Assembly: GCA_028287785.1 (NCBI GenBank)
Contig: JAQBOZ010000005.1
Coordinates: 1-64,000 of the forward strand
Length of the DNA stretch: 64,000 nucleotides
From: Chlorobiota bacterium
Lineage (GTDB): Bacteria; Bacteroidota; Ignavibacteria; OLB7
Reading direction: 5' to 3'
In this document: positions 53,009 to 61,397 of the stretch, one piece after another
How the letters are laid out: the number at the start of each line of letters is the position of its first letter
Numbering within the stretch: the first letter of the stretch is position 1
The notes under the pieces: model-generated
Told to the model about the DNA's origin: nothing
What the model saw: only the letters and a program-made list of their open reading frames with translations
The model's database searches: none
Program-made: the position numbers and the translations under genes

Positions 53009-54053
53009 GGCTATTTACGCCTCCCGTAACCTTAATCTCAGCACGACGTGCCATAAGGTCAAATCGCGTAACATACCGCTCCAGATCATAAGGGTTCGGA
53101 GCTCCGCGCAATGCCGGATAGCCACGAAAGGCGGGGTCAGGATCGCATAGTTCGCGGACGATCTGAGTTAGATCCTCTCTAATAGGCTCAGGAACTTCCT
53201 GAGCGAATTTATCCAGAGCTTTCCCATATGCATCTCGGACGTAGGGAAGGACTTCTTCATAACTTCCTCCCCACTTACCAACTCCTGGATGCATCGAGTC
53301 CTGCAGCTCATTAAAAATCAGGCTTGACATGCTGAGTCCTGTGAAAAAGGAAGCAACCATACTACCAAGCAGATACATATCGCAGGCGAACCGGCGAGCG
53401 TTCCAATCCGGGTTAATATGATTGTACCGAAGCTCGGGTGGGGCATAGGGCCGAGCGCCTGCAATGGTAAACGTATCGTGCTTCACCCGACGGTCTGGAT
53501 GAGAAGATCTACCAACATCTCCGACCTTCGATACTATCCCATCAAATACTAGCACGTTCGATGGCTTAAGATCTTGATGTGCTACCCTCATCATATGGAG
53601 CTGCTTAAGCCCCGTTGCCACATGATGGAGACTCCGAAGAGCCCACGCACAATCGAAATCGGCCGTATGGATCATCTGCGATCGAACATCGCCATCAGCC
53701 ATCTCAAAGATCAGATACTGTACTATGGGAGGTACCTCTCCCGGCACCGATACCTGACCATCGTCGAGAATCCGTATAACACGATCAGCACGCCTGTCTC
53801 GGCACTCTGCAAGTAATGCCCGTTCGTGATTAAATGCTTCGGTAAGCGATTGCAGCGCCACAGCGGGATCGCTGGCGTTTATAGCAGCCGAGAAGTCGAT
53901 CGCCTTGAGAAAGGCAGGTGTCCCATCCGGCCCCAATACCCTATATCCATATGAGAAGTGCCCCCCAGTGTGTCCCTGCGGAAGTGAAAGTCGAGCCTCA
54001 ACGACCCACCCACCATCAAGTTCTAATCCTATAAGTTTTTCTGCTGCTGACAT
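53001..54053 (-). CDS. Hanks-type Ser/Thr protein kinase
   Basis: 350 aa, soluble, single domain. Catalytic residues are visible: Lys50 (AFLKAID), a candidate Glu77 (FNHERALL), HQDLKPSN with Asp161 and Asn166, and Asp179 in GDVG, a DFG variant. An activation segment with TFTIAGARPYAPPE follows. No TM or sensor domain is attached, so activation probably needs the coupled TPR protein. First gene of the kinase-TPR-HsdS-HsdM set; kinases of this kind occur in anti-phage systems such as Pgl/BREX type 2 and Stk2. Confidence 0.9.
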   Translation of the reverse strand: MSAAEKLIGLELDGGWVVEARLSLPQGHTGGHFSYGYRVLGPDGTPAFLKAIDFSAAINASDPAVALQSLTEAFNHERALLAECRDRRADRVIRILDDGQVSVPGEVPPIVQYLIFEMADGDVRSQMIHTADFDCAWALRSLHHVATGLKQLHMMRVAHQDLKPSNVLVFDGIVSKVGDVGRSSHPDRRVKHDTFTIAGARPYAPPELRYNHINPDWNARRFACDMYLLGSMVASFFTGLSMSSLIFNELQDSMHPGVGKWGGSYEEVLPYVRDAYGKALDKFAQEVPEPIREDLTQIVRELCDPDPAFRGYPALRGAPNPYDLERYVTRFDLMARRAEIKVTGGVNSHA

Positions 54054-54658
54054 AGTCCCCCCGGATCTATATAAATAATCTGAATAAATATGGCGTTTTT
54101 CCTAAGAAAACACAGGAGTCGTTTCTATACAGATCGAGTCGCCCATAAATGCAATATGCACCATACTGTATTACGCTAACATAACTGAAACACCTCGATG
54201 ATGCAAGTAATCGCGAAGATTATTTGCAATATGGCAATTACTGTAAGTTCTACGCTATTAGAGTAGTCTATGTACGGTAGTTCTATGAACAGCAGTGCAT
54301 CCGACAGCTATGGGCGAAGTCGAGTGGCGGAGACAGGTAGCCCCTTAATCATATCATTGTCCTGCAACCGTACTCGAGCAGTATCAGCGGATTACGTCGC
54401 TTGATCTGGAGTTATTAGCTACTACTCGATTGTGGTGATTACCTCAGCATTATCATCTCGCAGAACGAATATCACCACTTCAGTGGACACCTCGACGTGA
54501 TCCGAGAGCGATCATTGGCTTGAAGGTGATCCAAGCGCTGTGTGGCCAGTGGCCAAATCTAGGGAGAGTGCGCCAGCGTTTACTCAACTCCGCACAACCT
54601 TATCGCGACAACTCGGATTGCTCACACCTATTGCTTCAATAAATTCAGCAAATCTAGA
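54054..54658. pseudogene. Intergenic stretch with IS3 orfB debris
   Basis: Around 54370-54485, on the plus strand, EQYQRITSLDLELLATTRLW followed by a stop and LPQHYHLAERISPLQW aligns at DNA level with the early orfB of the decayed element near 43560-43680. It is heavily mutated. The rest of the gap, including the presumed promoter of the kinase gene near 54060-54120 (AT-rich), has no feature I can fix. Confidence 0.5.
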
Positions 54659-55870
54659 TCACTTCCATGCCCTCTCAATCTCCCTCACCGCATCATCCTC
54701 CGTGCTGACAATATAGGTCTCGATAGTCCTGCGAGAATTCCCCGTTGCCCGCATGATTGCCTCGATTGAGACATTCCGCTGCCGTAGGATCGTGATGAAG
54801 GTTCGTTTGGCTGAGTGCGTCCCAATCAATTCGTACCTCGGGACTGTCTTCTCCACTCTCTCCTTCCCCTTATGATCGACAACCACGACGGGCGCATCGA
54901 TCCCGGCCTTCTCCATCAGTTCCTTCAGGTATTCGTTCTGCTTCTGATTCGAAATCGCGGGTAGCTCGTATCCGTACTTCTCCAGGATCGCGCGGGTTGG
55001 TGGCAGTATCGGTATCACGACCGCTTTCCTGTTCTTCGATGTCACCATCCGAATCGTATCCCGCTGGATGAGCTGCTTCTTAAAGTTCACAACATCGCCG
55101 TACCGCATTCCCGTATGCGCCTGGAAGATGAACAGATCCCGAGTCCGCTCCAGTCGAGGATCAGTCGAGAGATCGAGGTCGATCAGATGCTGTAGTTCCT
55201 CCACTGTGATATACGCCTTCTCAGACTTCTGTCCGGACGGCAGGCATGCCTTGGTGAAGCGCCGATACTCATCGTTGGAGGTATATCTATGCTCATGTGC
55301 CCACCGTAGAAAGACCCGCACAGTCCGAACGATCTTCCAGACAGTTTCGTTGTTCTGGCCGACCTTCTTGACGAGGTAGGTACTGAACCGCTCAAAGAAA
55401 TGGGTGTCGATGCGATCAAACATGATCGGCACCGCCTGATCCTTCTCAAAGTTCCTAAGATGCGTCTTGGCGGTCTGGTGAATCTGCAATGTCGCGTGTT
55501 GCCACTTCTCCTCTGTCTCCGCTATGAACTCTTCATATCGATCGAAGAAGCTCCTCCCTCTCCCCGATTCACGCGGCTCCCTTGAGGCTGCATACCGAGC
55601 CTTGAAGAGAGCAGGTGTTGGCGTCTCGCCATTGGTTTTCATCGTCAAAAAGATGCGGTGGATCTCCGACTCCATCGCGCCCAATGCCGCGTTCACGAGC
55701 GCCTCTTCAGCAGCTCCCTTTCGGACTCGTAGGCGGTCTTGATTCCAAAGCTTGGGATGCACATGTTGTCCCGTGGCAATCTTGACCTGGTAATAATTGA
55801 AATGAACGTAGCAGTGAATGGGAACCAACCGATCGGCTTTCGCATCTCTAAGGCAGAATGTGATCTTCAT
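54659..55870 (-). CDS. int: Tyrosine recombinase (island integrase)
   Basis: 403 aa. An N-terminal arm-binding domain, a SAM-like core-binding domain (about 105-210) and a catalytic domain with Arg256 (HTGMRYGDVV), H352xxxR356 (GTHSAKRTF), Asn378 in the usual second-His position (ATGNSRRT) and nucleophile Tyr386 (TIETYI). This is the Bacteroidota integrative-element group. It lies 191 bp from attR, transcribed away from it, as expected for a tRNA-integrating island. Confidence 0.93.
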   Translation of the reverse strand: MKITFCLRDAKADRLVPIHCYVHFNYYQVKIATGQHVHPKLWNQDRLRVRKGAAEEALVNAALGAMESEIHRIFLTMKTNGETPTPALFKARYAASREPRESGRGRSFFDRYEEFIAETEEKWQHATLQIHQTAKTHLRNFEKDQAVPIMFDRIDTHFFERFSTYLVKKVGQNNETVWKIVRTVRVFLRWAHEHRYTSNDEYRRFTKACLPSGQKSEKAYITVEELQHLIDLDLSTDPRLERTRDLFIFQAHTGMRYGDVVNFKKQLIQRDTIRMVTSKNRKAVVIPILPPTRAILEKYGYELPAISNQKQNEYLKELMEKAGIDAPVVVVDHKGKERVEKTVPRYELIGTHSAKRTFITILRQRNVSIEAIMRATGNSRRTIETYIVSTEDDAVREIERAWK

Positions 55871-55919
55871 GACGTCCTCCTGAGGGAGTTATGGGGCCTT
55901 GACGTCAGCAATATACAAT

Positions 55920-55940
55920 CGGGTAAGAAAACGGGTAAGA
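55920..55940 (+). promoter_or_regulatory. Paired CGGGTAAGA motifs, right end
   Basis: CGGGTAAGA at 55920-55928 and 55932-55940, same 12-bp spacing and direction as the pair inside attL. It also lies just upstream of the integrase start, so it could serve in integrase autoregulation. Confidence 0.6.
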
Positions 55941-56061
55941 ATAATAGTGTATCCGGATAGATTTATATGGTGTTCGTTTAGTGGCCCAGTCTCTAAAACG
56001 TGCTAAACAAGCAAAATACGGCAGGAATCTACCCTTATCAGGCTACCCCCGAACCTATGCT

Positions 56062-56082
56062 TTCAAGTCCTACATCGCCCAC
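56062..56082 (+). other. attR core
   Basis: Exact 21-bp direct repeat of 20938-20958 (the tRNA-Val 3' end). Flanking bases differ on both sides. Confidence 0.9.
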
Positions 56083-56084
56083 AG

Positions 56085-56125
56085 AAAACCCCGAAACCGT
56101 TAGCGGTTCGGGGTTTTGCGTTTTT
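56085..56125 (+). terminator. Terminator next to attR
   Basis: Stem AAAACCCCGAA(A)CCG / CGGTTCGGGGTTTT with one bulged A, then GCGTTTTT. It holds the position relative to the att core that the tRNA terminator holds at attL. Confidence 0.7.
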
Positions 56126-56549
56126 GGGGAAGATTCGGATTTACGACCTGGATCGCTTTCCCCGTTCTGGCACCTTGCCTCCATCGTTGAGTTGGATCAG
56201 TAACAGCCGTTTTTTGGGCCTATTATGTTGCAGGCACCCGAGCAACTTCTGGAAGTCCACCAATAATCGTTACCACGCTCTCTCAGCAATCCGATACCAC
56301 CGCACTATCCGATCAGCCCCCTCTATCTCTCGTCTACCGATTTTGACAGATCCTATGCTCCATTTTGCATCCGTATTCCCCACGATTTACTTGCTCGTCC
56401 CATCCTGACCTGACTTTACTCTCTTCATGACAATTATTTGCTTCACTATTACCACGTCTCTCAAACGAGGTCCGATTTGCAAGCCATATCGTACAAAATT
56501 GCCAAAATCATGAAAGGCTAATCTATTGACGTGCATTTTCTTGAAGACA

Positions 56550-56577
56550 AAGCATCTTACCGGTAAGAAGCTTTTTT
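56550..56577 (+). terminator. Possible terminator
   Basis: AAGCATCTTAC pairs with GTAAGAAGCTT (one mismatch), followed by a T-run. Confidence 0.45.
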
Positions 56578-57105
56578 ACGCTTGCGCCGTATCCAATTCA
56601 CATTGCCATTTGATCTGTTCGTCGTATGGCAAACAATATGGTTTCAGCGAAGCTTGCCTTCGAAATATCGTGTCAAGCACTGTCTGACAACTACTTCCGC
56701 ACATCGAATGAGCAGAACAGGAAGGTTCCATGATCTTGTAGAATCAGGCCTGGCGTGGCGAACGCAACAATTTAGTAACCCGTAAATCGTTCCGAAAAAG
56801 ATTTATCAGAGAAAACATGATTCAAGAAACCGTGCCCATCCGTAGCTGGCATCCCGAAACGCGACTAAAAGACAGCTATCACGTACGCGATTCGCCCAAA
56901 ACAATGATAGGTAAACATCCGGCGTGTAGATCTTTGATATTAATACGGAATACCGGCGACCAGCATTCTACGATATATTTCCATGATGCAATTTTGTACC
57001 AATACCCCCCAACCAGTACCTCATTGATAACTTTGAAGGACTCACAAAATCATCGCTCCTGTCTCAGGGGCGAAATTTCTAATAATCCTTACTTGGAGTA
57101 TCATT

Positions 57106-57954
57106 ATGCCGAACGATCTCGATCAACGGGTGCAGGTCCTTGAAGGACGATTCGATCAGCTTATTCAGCAGCTGGGGGATGAAATCAGCCCATTCCCTCC
57201 GGCCGGTGTTGATGGGTTTCTCAGTCACTTCATCATGACGATTGAATTCCTGCAAGGTGATTTGTCTGGAAAATCGGTTTCAGTACAGTTTCCACCATCG
57301 ATACAAACTGTTGTTCGGTCCGAACCGTTCATCTATCAGGGAGCTGACGAGGGACATGTTGCGGACCTGACACTTCCTGCCAATTGTACGTTGCCATCCA
57401 CGATATCGGAGAGTGACTTTATAGAACGTCCCGATGAGTTCTTCGTAGTTGGACAGGAGACAGTGTGGTTGCAGATCCTTAATCTCGATTCACGCGTGGA
57501 GATAGAGAACCTTGGATCGGTCCGGGTTATTCTTGGAGAAACGCTCAAACGAGAATATCCAGACCTCTTTGTTGCCTCCCTCGGAGTGGCCCAATCGCTT
57601 GGGCCGACGGGATTCCCGGCAAAGCTATTCTTCAATCCTTACGCAATTATCGAAACTGATCTGGGACCGTTACGCGCCATCCATGGCACTCTATCCTATG
57701 GTAGGATAACGGCATTCCCACCATTGGGTACGCCCGTTACTCTCAATCAAATCAATCCGCTTGAATCCGTGTCCGCCGTGCGGGCGAGAATTGCAGCGGG
57801 CGACAAGGATGCGCTCACGCATAACATCAATCAACCGGACCTACCCGCGCGAATTGTTGCCCTTTCTCATCCAATCGACGTTTCTTTGCTTCTGTCCGGT
57901 GATGATGTCTTCAACTTTGTTGAGCATGCCATAGATAATAGCGCCGCCGGCTAA
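57106..57954 (+). CDS. Hypothetical protein, 282 aa
   Basis: A short N-terminal coiled coil (LDQRVQVLEGRFDQLIQQLG) is followed by a beta-rich acidic body (HFIMTIEFLQGDLSGKSVSV, VWLQILNLDSRVEIENLGSV, GPLRAIHGTLSYGRITAF) without recognised motifs. TTGGAG stands a few bases upstream of the ATG. No signal peptide, no Cys pair. It lies between the second island remnant and the chromosome, so it may be cargo of the decayed element. Confidence 0.6.
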   Translation: MPNDLDQRVQVLEGRFDQLIQQLGDEISPFPPAGVDGFLSHFIMTIEFLQGDLSGKSVSVQFPPSIQTVVRSEPFIYQGADEGHVADLTLPANCTLPSTISESDFIERPDEFFVVGQETVWLQILNLDSRVEIENLGSVRVILGETLKREYPDLFVASLGVAQSLGPTGFPAKLFFNPYAIIETDLGPLRAIHGTLSYGRITAFPPLGTPVTLNQINPLESVSAVRARIAAGDKDALTHNINQPDLPARIVALSHPIDVSLLLSGDDVFNFVEHAIDNSAAG

Positions 57955-58299
57955 TGAGTGCATGCGCACTGGTCAAAGGCAGATCGATTCATCGGTTCGC
58001 CAGTTCGAGCCCCATTCTGGATATAGTATCATTCAGAGGCCTATATTGCACAAGCAGCGTACGTTGCCGACCGCGTCCATGCCCGATAAAGCAGACATGT
58101 CCAGGTTTGGTACATGGAATTAAAGGGAGCGTGAGGACGATTTGAGATGCGTAACCTCTGCGATTTGGGCTGAGATAGTGTGGACGTAGAGAGAGATGCA
58201 CAATGCACGAAATTCATTGAGAATTATCCAACGAATGGGGCTCGGCATGTATATATGCCGATGCCCGATCAATCCTCAGCAAAGCGACAAAGGAAAATC
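57955..58299. other. Intergenic stretch, nothing recognised
   Basis: No supported gene. Somewhere here or shortly after, island-derived sequence gives way to ordinary chromosome; no third copy of the att core was seen. Confidence 0.45.
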
Positions 58300-58656
58300 A
58301 TGGCGAATCCATTTGTTTATGTTCAATTGCATACACAACAACCGGAGGCCGCAAAGAAATTCTACGGAGATTTGTTCGACTGGAATTTCGACGATTTATC
58401 GACAGCATTTGGAACGTATACGGAAGTCCTTGTTGGTGAAGGTATAGGAGGCGGCATCATGAAAGGTGGGGCGAATGCACCGACGCATTGGCTTCCGTTT
58501 GTAGATGTTAACGATGTGGCCCAATCCACCGATCGTGCCCGCGCGCTTGGGGCCACGGTAATTGTGGAGCCGAGCCTGGTTCCGGGCAAAGGCACATTCA
58601 GCGTTATTATTGATCCAACAGGAGCAACACTGGCGCTCTGGCAGAAAGCGTTATAG
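58300..58656 (+). CDS. VOC-superfamily (glyoxalase-like) protein
   Basis: 118 aa from ATG 58300 with AAAGGA upstream; earlier in-frame starts lack support. One VOC module pair: FVYVQLHTQQPEAAKKFYGD, LFDWNF, then HWLPFVDVNDVAQSTDRARA, FSVIIDPTGATLALW. This is the short glyoxalase/bleomycin-resistance-like family, metal binding but of unknown substrate. A hairpin terminator follows. Confidence 0.88.
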   Translation: MANPFVYVQLHTQQPEAAKKFYGDLFDWNFDDLSTAFGTYTEVLVGEGIGGGIMKGGANAPTHWLPFVDVNDVAQSTDRARALGATVIVEPSLVPGKGTFSVIIDPTGATLALWQKAL

Positions 58657-58700
58657 CTGATCTATTAATCAATGGAGCGATTCCGTTCGCCGTCCATTCA

Positions 58701-58741
58701 ATGTTGGCGGCCCGCTGTAACGTCTGGCAGGTCGCCAACAT
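58701..58741 (+). terminator. Terminator after the VOC gene
   Basis: Stem ATGTTGGCG/CGCCAACAT with a T-rich tail (TTTCGTTTATTTC). Confidence 0.6.
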
Positions 58742-58894
58742 TTCGTTTATTTCGAGGTTCTTGATCCTCAAGACAGTCGATTAATCGTACTGCCTCGTTG
58801 GATGTACCCCAAGCACGCGGATACAGCGTACCTGTGGAACGCTCCTTGGTGGAATCGGAATATCCAGCCAAGTCGTCCACCACCCCAAAAACAT

Positions 58895-61072
58895 CTATCG
58901 CACCACCCCGATCTTCCCCGATACAACGCTCCCACCGCACAGAATCCGCACGTCGTAGAGACCACTCGGCAGAGCGGAGAGATCGATATCCAACGCGTCC
59001 CTTCCCGCCTCGCGCCAGCCGGTGGTTATCTCCAGAGATCTTGTGCCGTTTATCGCGTAAAGCTCGGCGCGTATCATTCCCGGTTTTGCGTGAAGAAATT
59101 CAATCCGCGCGCGCGTCCTTGCGGGGTTTGGCGAAATTCCGGTCAGCGACATTCCCGGCGTGGCGGCGTTGACATGATCATCGACCGATAATGTCGAGCT
59201 GGTGCTTCTGAAGATGCCGCCGCCGCGCGTGCCGGCAACGAGAAATCCATCGCTGCCGAGAACGAGCTGGGAGATGCTCGGGATCGTCAGGCCGTTGTTG
59301 ATGGGATGCCAGTTGGCGCCTGAGTCGATGGACGCGAAGACGCCGCTGTTTCCCGTTCCCGCAAATACCTGATCCTTCGCGTCGATCGCAATCGCGTAGA
59401 CATTGGTATCGGTCAGACCGACGTTCATCTGCCTCCAGGTGTCGCCATTATCCGTCGATCCATAGATGCCGCCGCCGAATGTCCCCACGTAAATCCTCCC
59501 CTTCGAATCGATCGCGATGGCGAAAATCCCACCGCTCGGAATCGAGACGACGCGCGTCCAGTTGGTTCCGCCATTCGTGGACCGATTAATTCCCGCCAGC
59601 GTCCCCGCAAAAATATCCCCCGATTTATTTACCGCCAGCGCATGCACGTTGGAATCGGTTGCGTCGCCGTTGATCGGCAACCACTTTGCCTGTCCCTGAT
59701 TGAATTTGTAGACTCCCCCCTCTGATCCCGCATAGACTCCGCTGCTGGAATCGCGCGCGAAGACATTGACCTGCGCGCCGAGATTATCGCCAAGTCCGTT
59801 GCTGAGAAACGACCAGGAAACCCCATCGTCGCCCGACTGAAAAATTCCTCCGCCATAGGTGGCCGCGTATACAGCCCCCCCCGATGCGGTGATAAATGCA
59901 CGAATGGCGGCGTTGGTGATATTGCCGTTCGATGGCGACCAGTTCGCTCCGCGATCGGTGGATTTGAATATGCCGCTGTTCGGATCGGCGGAAAACCAGT
60001 CGGTTGCCGCGAACACATGCCCCGCGCCGGTGACCTGAAGCGCCCGGATCTGTTCGGCGGCCAGCCCGTTGTTATTCTGCGTCCAGGTTGATCCGCGATC
60101 GTTGGAGTAATAGATACCGCTTCCATTGCTGCCGGCCAGCAGAGCGCCACCGGGCAATAATGCCACCGCGTTGAGATCGGTATTTTTCAGGCCGGTTCCA
60201 TTAATCGGGTTCCATGCCGTGCCGCTCGCATCGGAACGATAGACACCGCCCGCCGTGGACGCCACGATCTTCCCCTCGCTGTCGATATGAAGCGATGTAA
60301 TGCGGAGGCTGGTCAGCCCTGAATTTACCGCCGTCCAGGTGGCGCCGGTATCAAGCGATTGATATATTCCAAACCCGTCGGTGGCGGCGTAAATAATTCC
60401 CGCGGAACCCACCAGGATATCGTTCACCTGTTTCTTGGGAAATGCGGGGCCGACCTTTATCCAGCTGTCGCCATGATTTATGGAGCGATAGATGCCGTCG
60501 TTGAACATGCCGGAGAGGAGCGTATTGTCGGGCGCAACCGTCACCGAGTAGATCGATTTCGGGATGATGCCCGTCTGCGCCGTCCCCCAGTTGGCTCCGC
60601 CATCGGTCGAGCGGAAAAGTCCCTTTGCCTGGATCGAGGCGAATATCCGGCCATCCCGGTCGACCGCCAGATCGAGGACTCTTCCGCCGGGGAGCGTTCC
60701 GGTAATCGCAAACCACTGATCGCTCCCGACCGGCAGACGAAATACTCCGCCGTTATCGGTGCCGGCAATCACGTCGCCGCTGGAATCGAGTGCGAGCGCG
60801 CTGACATTATAGGTCGTGAAGCCCCCGGTGATGCGCGTCCAGGCGGCGCCATCGGTCGAGCGGAAGACGCCGCCGCCGTTTGTGCCGGCGAAGATCCGGC
60901 CATGCGCGCCATCGACCACCAGCGTGGTGACGTTTCCGCCATAGATACCGTTCGCGGCCTCCCAGCCGATAAGCTGGGCATAGGCGCAGACACTGGTGAA
61001 AAAACTGATGATTGCCACGCACATGGACGCGGCGGCGCGGAAACGGAAAGCCATCGGGGGAAGGGATTTCAT
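58895..61072 (-). CDS. Secreted repeat-propeller protein with T9SS domain
   Basis: 725 aa from ATG 61072; ATGs at 61084 and 61120 are alternatives. Signal peptide with core MCVAIISFFTSVCAYAQ. About a dozen sialidase/BNR-type (Asp-box-like) repeats of the form GGGVFRSTDGGxxW, SGDVIAGTDNGGVFR, fill residues 35-640, predicting one or two beta-propellers. The end (MSLTGISPNPARTRARIEFL, LSALPSGLYDVRIL) is a type IX sorting domain. Such proteins are surface or secreted; ligand unknown. No sialidase catalytic residues were identified. Confidence 0.88.
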   Translation of the reverse strand: MKSLPPMAFRFRAAASMCVAIISFFTSVCAYAQLIGWEAANGIYGGNVTTLVVDGAHGRIFAGTNGGGVFRSTDGAAWTRITGGFTTYNVSALALDSSGDVIAGTDNGGVFRLPVGSDQWFAITGTLPGGRVLDLAVDRDGRIFASIQAKGLFRSTDGGANWGTAQTGIIPKSIYSVTVAPDNTLLSGMFNDGIYRSINHGDSWIKVGPAFPKKQVNDILVGSAGIIYAATDGFGIYQSLDTGATWTAVNSGLTSLRITSLHIDSEGKIVASTAGGVYRSDASGTAWNPINGTGLKNTDLNAVALLPGGALLAGSNGSGIYYSNDRGSTWTQNNNGLAAEQIRALQVTGAGHVFAATDWFSADPNSGIFKSTDRGANWSPSNGNITNAAIRAFITASGGAVYAATYGGGIFQSGDDGVSWSFLSNGLGDNLGAQVNVFARDSSSGVYAGSEGGVYKFNQGQAKWLPINGDATDSNVHALAVNKSGDIFAGTLAGINRSTNGGTNWTRVVSIPSGGIFAIAIDSKGRIYVGTFGGGIYGSTDNGDTWRQMNVGLTDTNVYAIAIDAKDQVFAGTGNSGVFASIDSGANWHPINNGLTIPSISQLVLGSDGFLVAGTRGGGIFRSTSSTLSVDDHVNAATPGMSLTGISPNPARTRARIEFLHAKPGMIRAELYAINGTRSLEITTGWREAGRDALDIDLSALPSGLYDVRILCGGSVVSGKIGVVR

Positions 61073-61224
61073 AGCATCATCCATTAGGAAACCGTGAATG
61101 TCACTCGGCGCCGCCTGCACGGCCCGGAACGCGGAACTATATATACAGAATATTGAGCGAACGGTAGTGACTCAGTTTGAGATACGGTTCATACTGTTTG
61201 GACTCATGGAGGGAATTCGACATC

Positions 61225-61300
61225 TGTCCTCCCAGCCCCATCGGGGCATCTCTACAACCGATTTGCCCCGATGGAGCCTGAAGGCAGCGGCTGGATGCTC
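61225..61300. repeat. Palindromic repeat copy
   Basis: CCAGCCCCATCGGGGC at 61232-61247 is identical to bases 1-16 of the window; it is followed by CTACAACCG and then TGCCCCGATGGAGCCTGAAG, an inverted match. It lies in the 325-bp gap upstream of the propeller gene, which holds no gene. Confidence 0.7.
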
Positions 61301-61335
61301 CCCATGATTCTCATCATCATAAACCTCATACCAAC

Positions 61336-61370
61336 AGATAAAAAGGCCGACCGGAATGAACCGGTCGGCC
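61336..61370 (-). terminator. Terminator of the second serine hydrolase
   Basis: 10-bp perfect stem GGCCGACCGG/CCGGTCGGCC, loop AATGAA; on the minus strand it is followed by TTTTTATCT. Confidence 0.85.
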
Positions 61371-61397
61371 GATATACCATCTGACGGATATGCCCCG

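Larger units (their letters stand above)
20938..56082. mobile_element. Integrated genomic island at tRNA-Val (about 35 kb)
   Basis: Bounded by the 21-bp tRNA-derived direct repeats. It carries a tyrosine integrase beside attR, an Xis-like HTH gene near attL, paired candidate arm sites at both ends and a cargo of toxin-antitoxin and defence-like modules. Base composition is uneven, with AT-rich blocks (toxin-antitoxin genes, HsdM/HsdS) against the GC-rich chromosome. No conjugation or phage structural genes are seen, so it is an integrative island mobilised in trans or a non-conjugative element. Confidence 0.88.
56083..57105. mobile_element. Remnant of a second, tandem island left end
   Basis: After attR comes a hairpin terminator, then at 56226 TGTTGCAGGCACCCG and ATCGTTACCACGCT, which repeat the island's own sequence at 21125-21180 at a similar distance from the att core (144 versus 167 bp). 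TCCATTTTGCATCCGTAT near 56353 matches 22261-22278. Order and direction are the same, with about 1 kb missing in between. Beyond about 56400 nothing is recognised apart from a possible terminator near 56550. Confidence 0.65.

Noticed and set aside
45046-54053. Classification as a standard type I R-M, BREX or Pgl locus
   Set aside because: No HsdR, BrxC/BrxL, PglZ or PglX-type methylase is present and the HsdM catalytic motif is lost.
56085-56125. Displaced original terminator of tRNA-Val
   Set aside because: Attractive at first, but the sequence beyond attR resembles the left end of another island, so this hairpin more likely belongs to that remnant.
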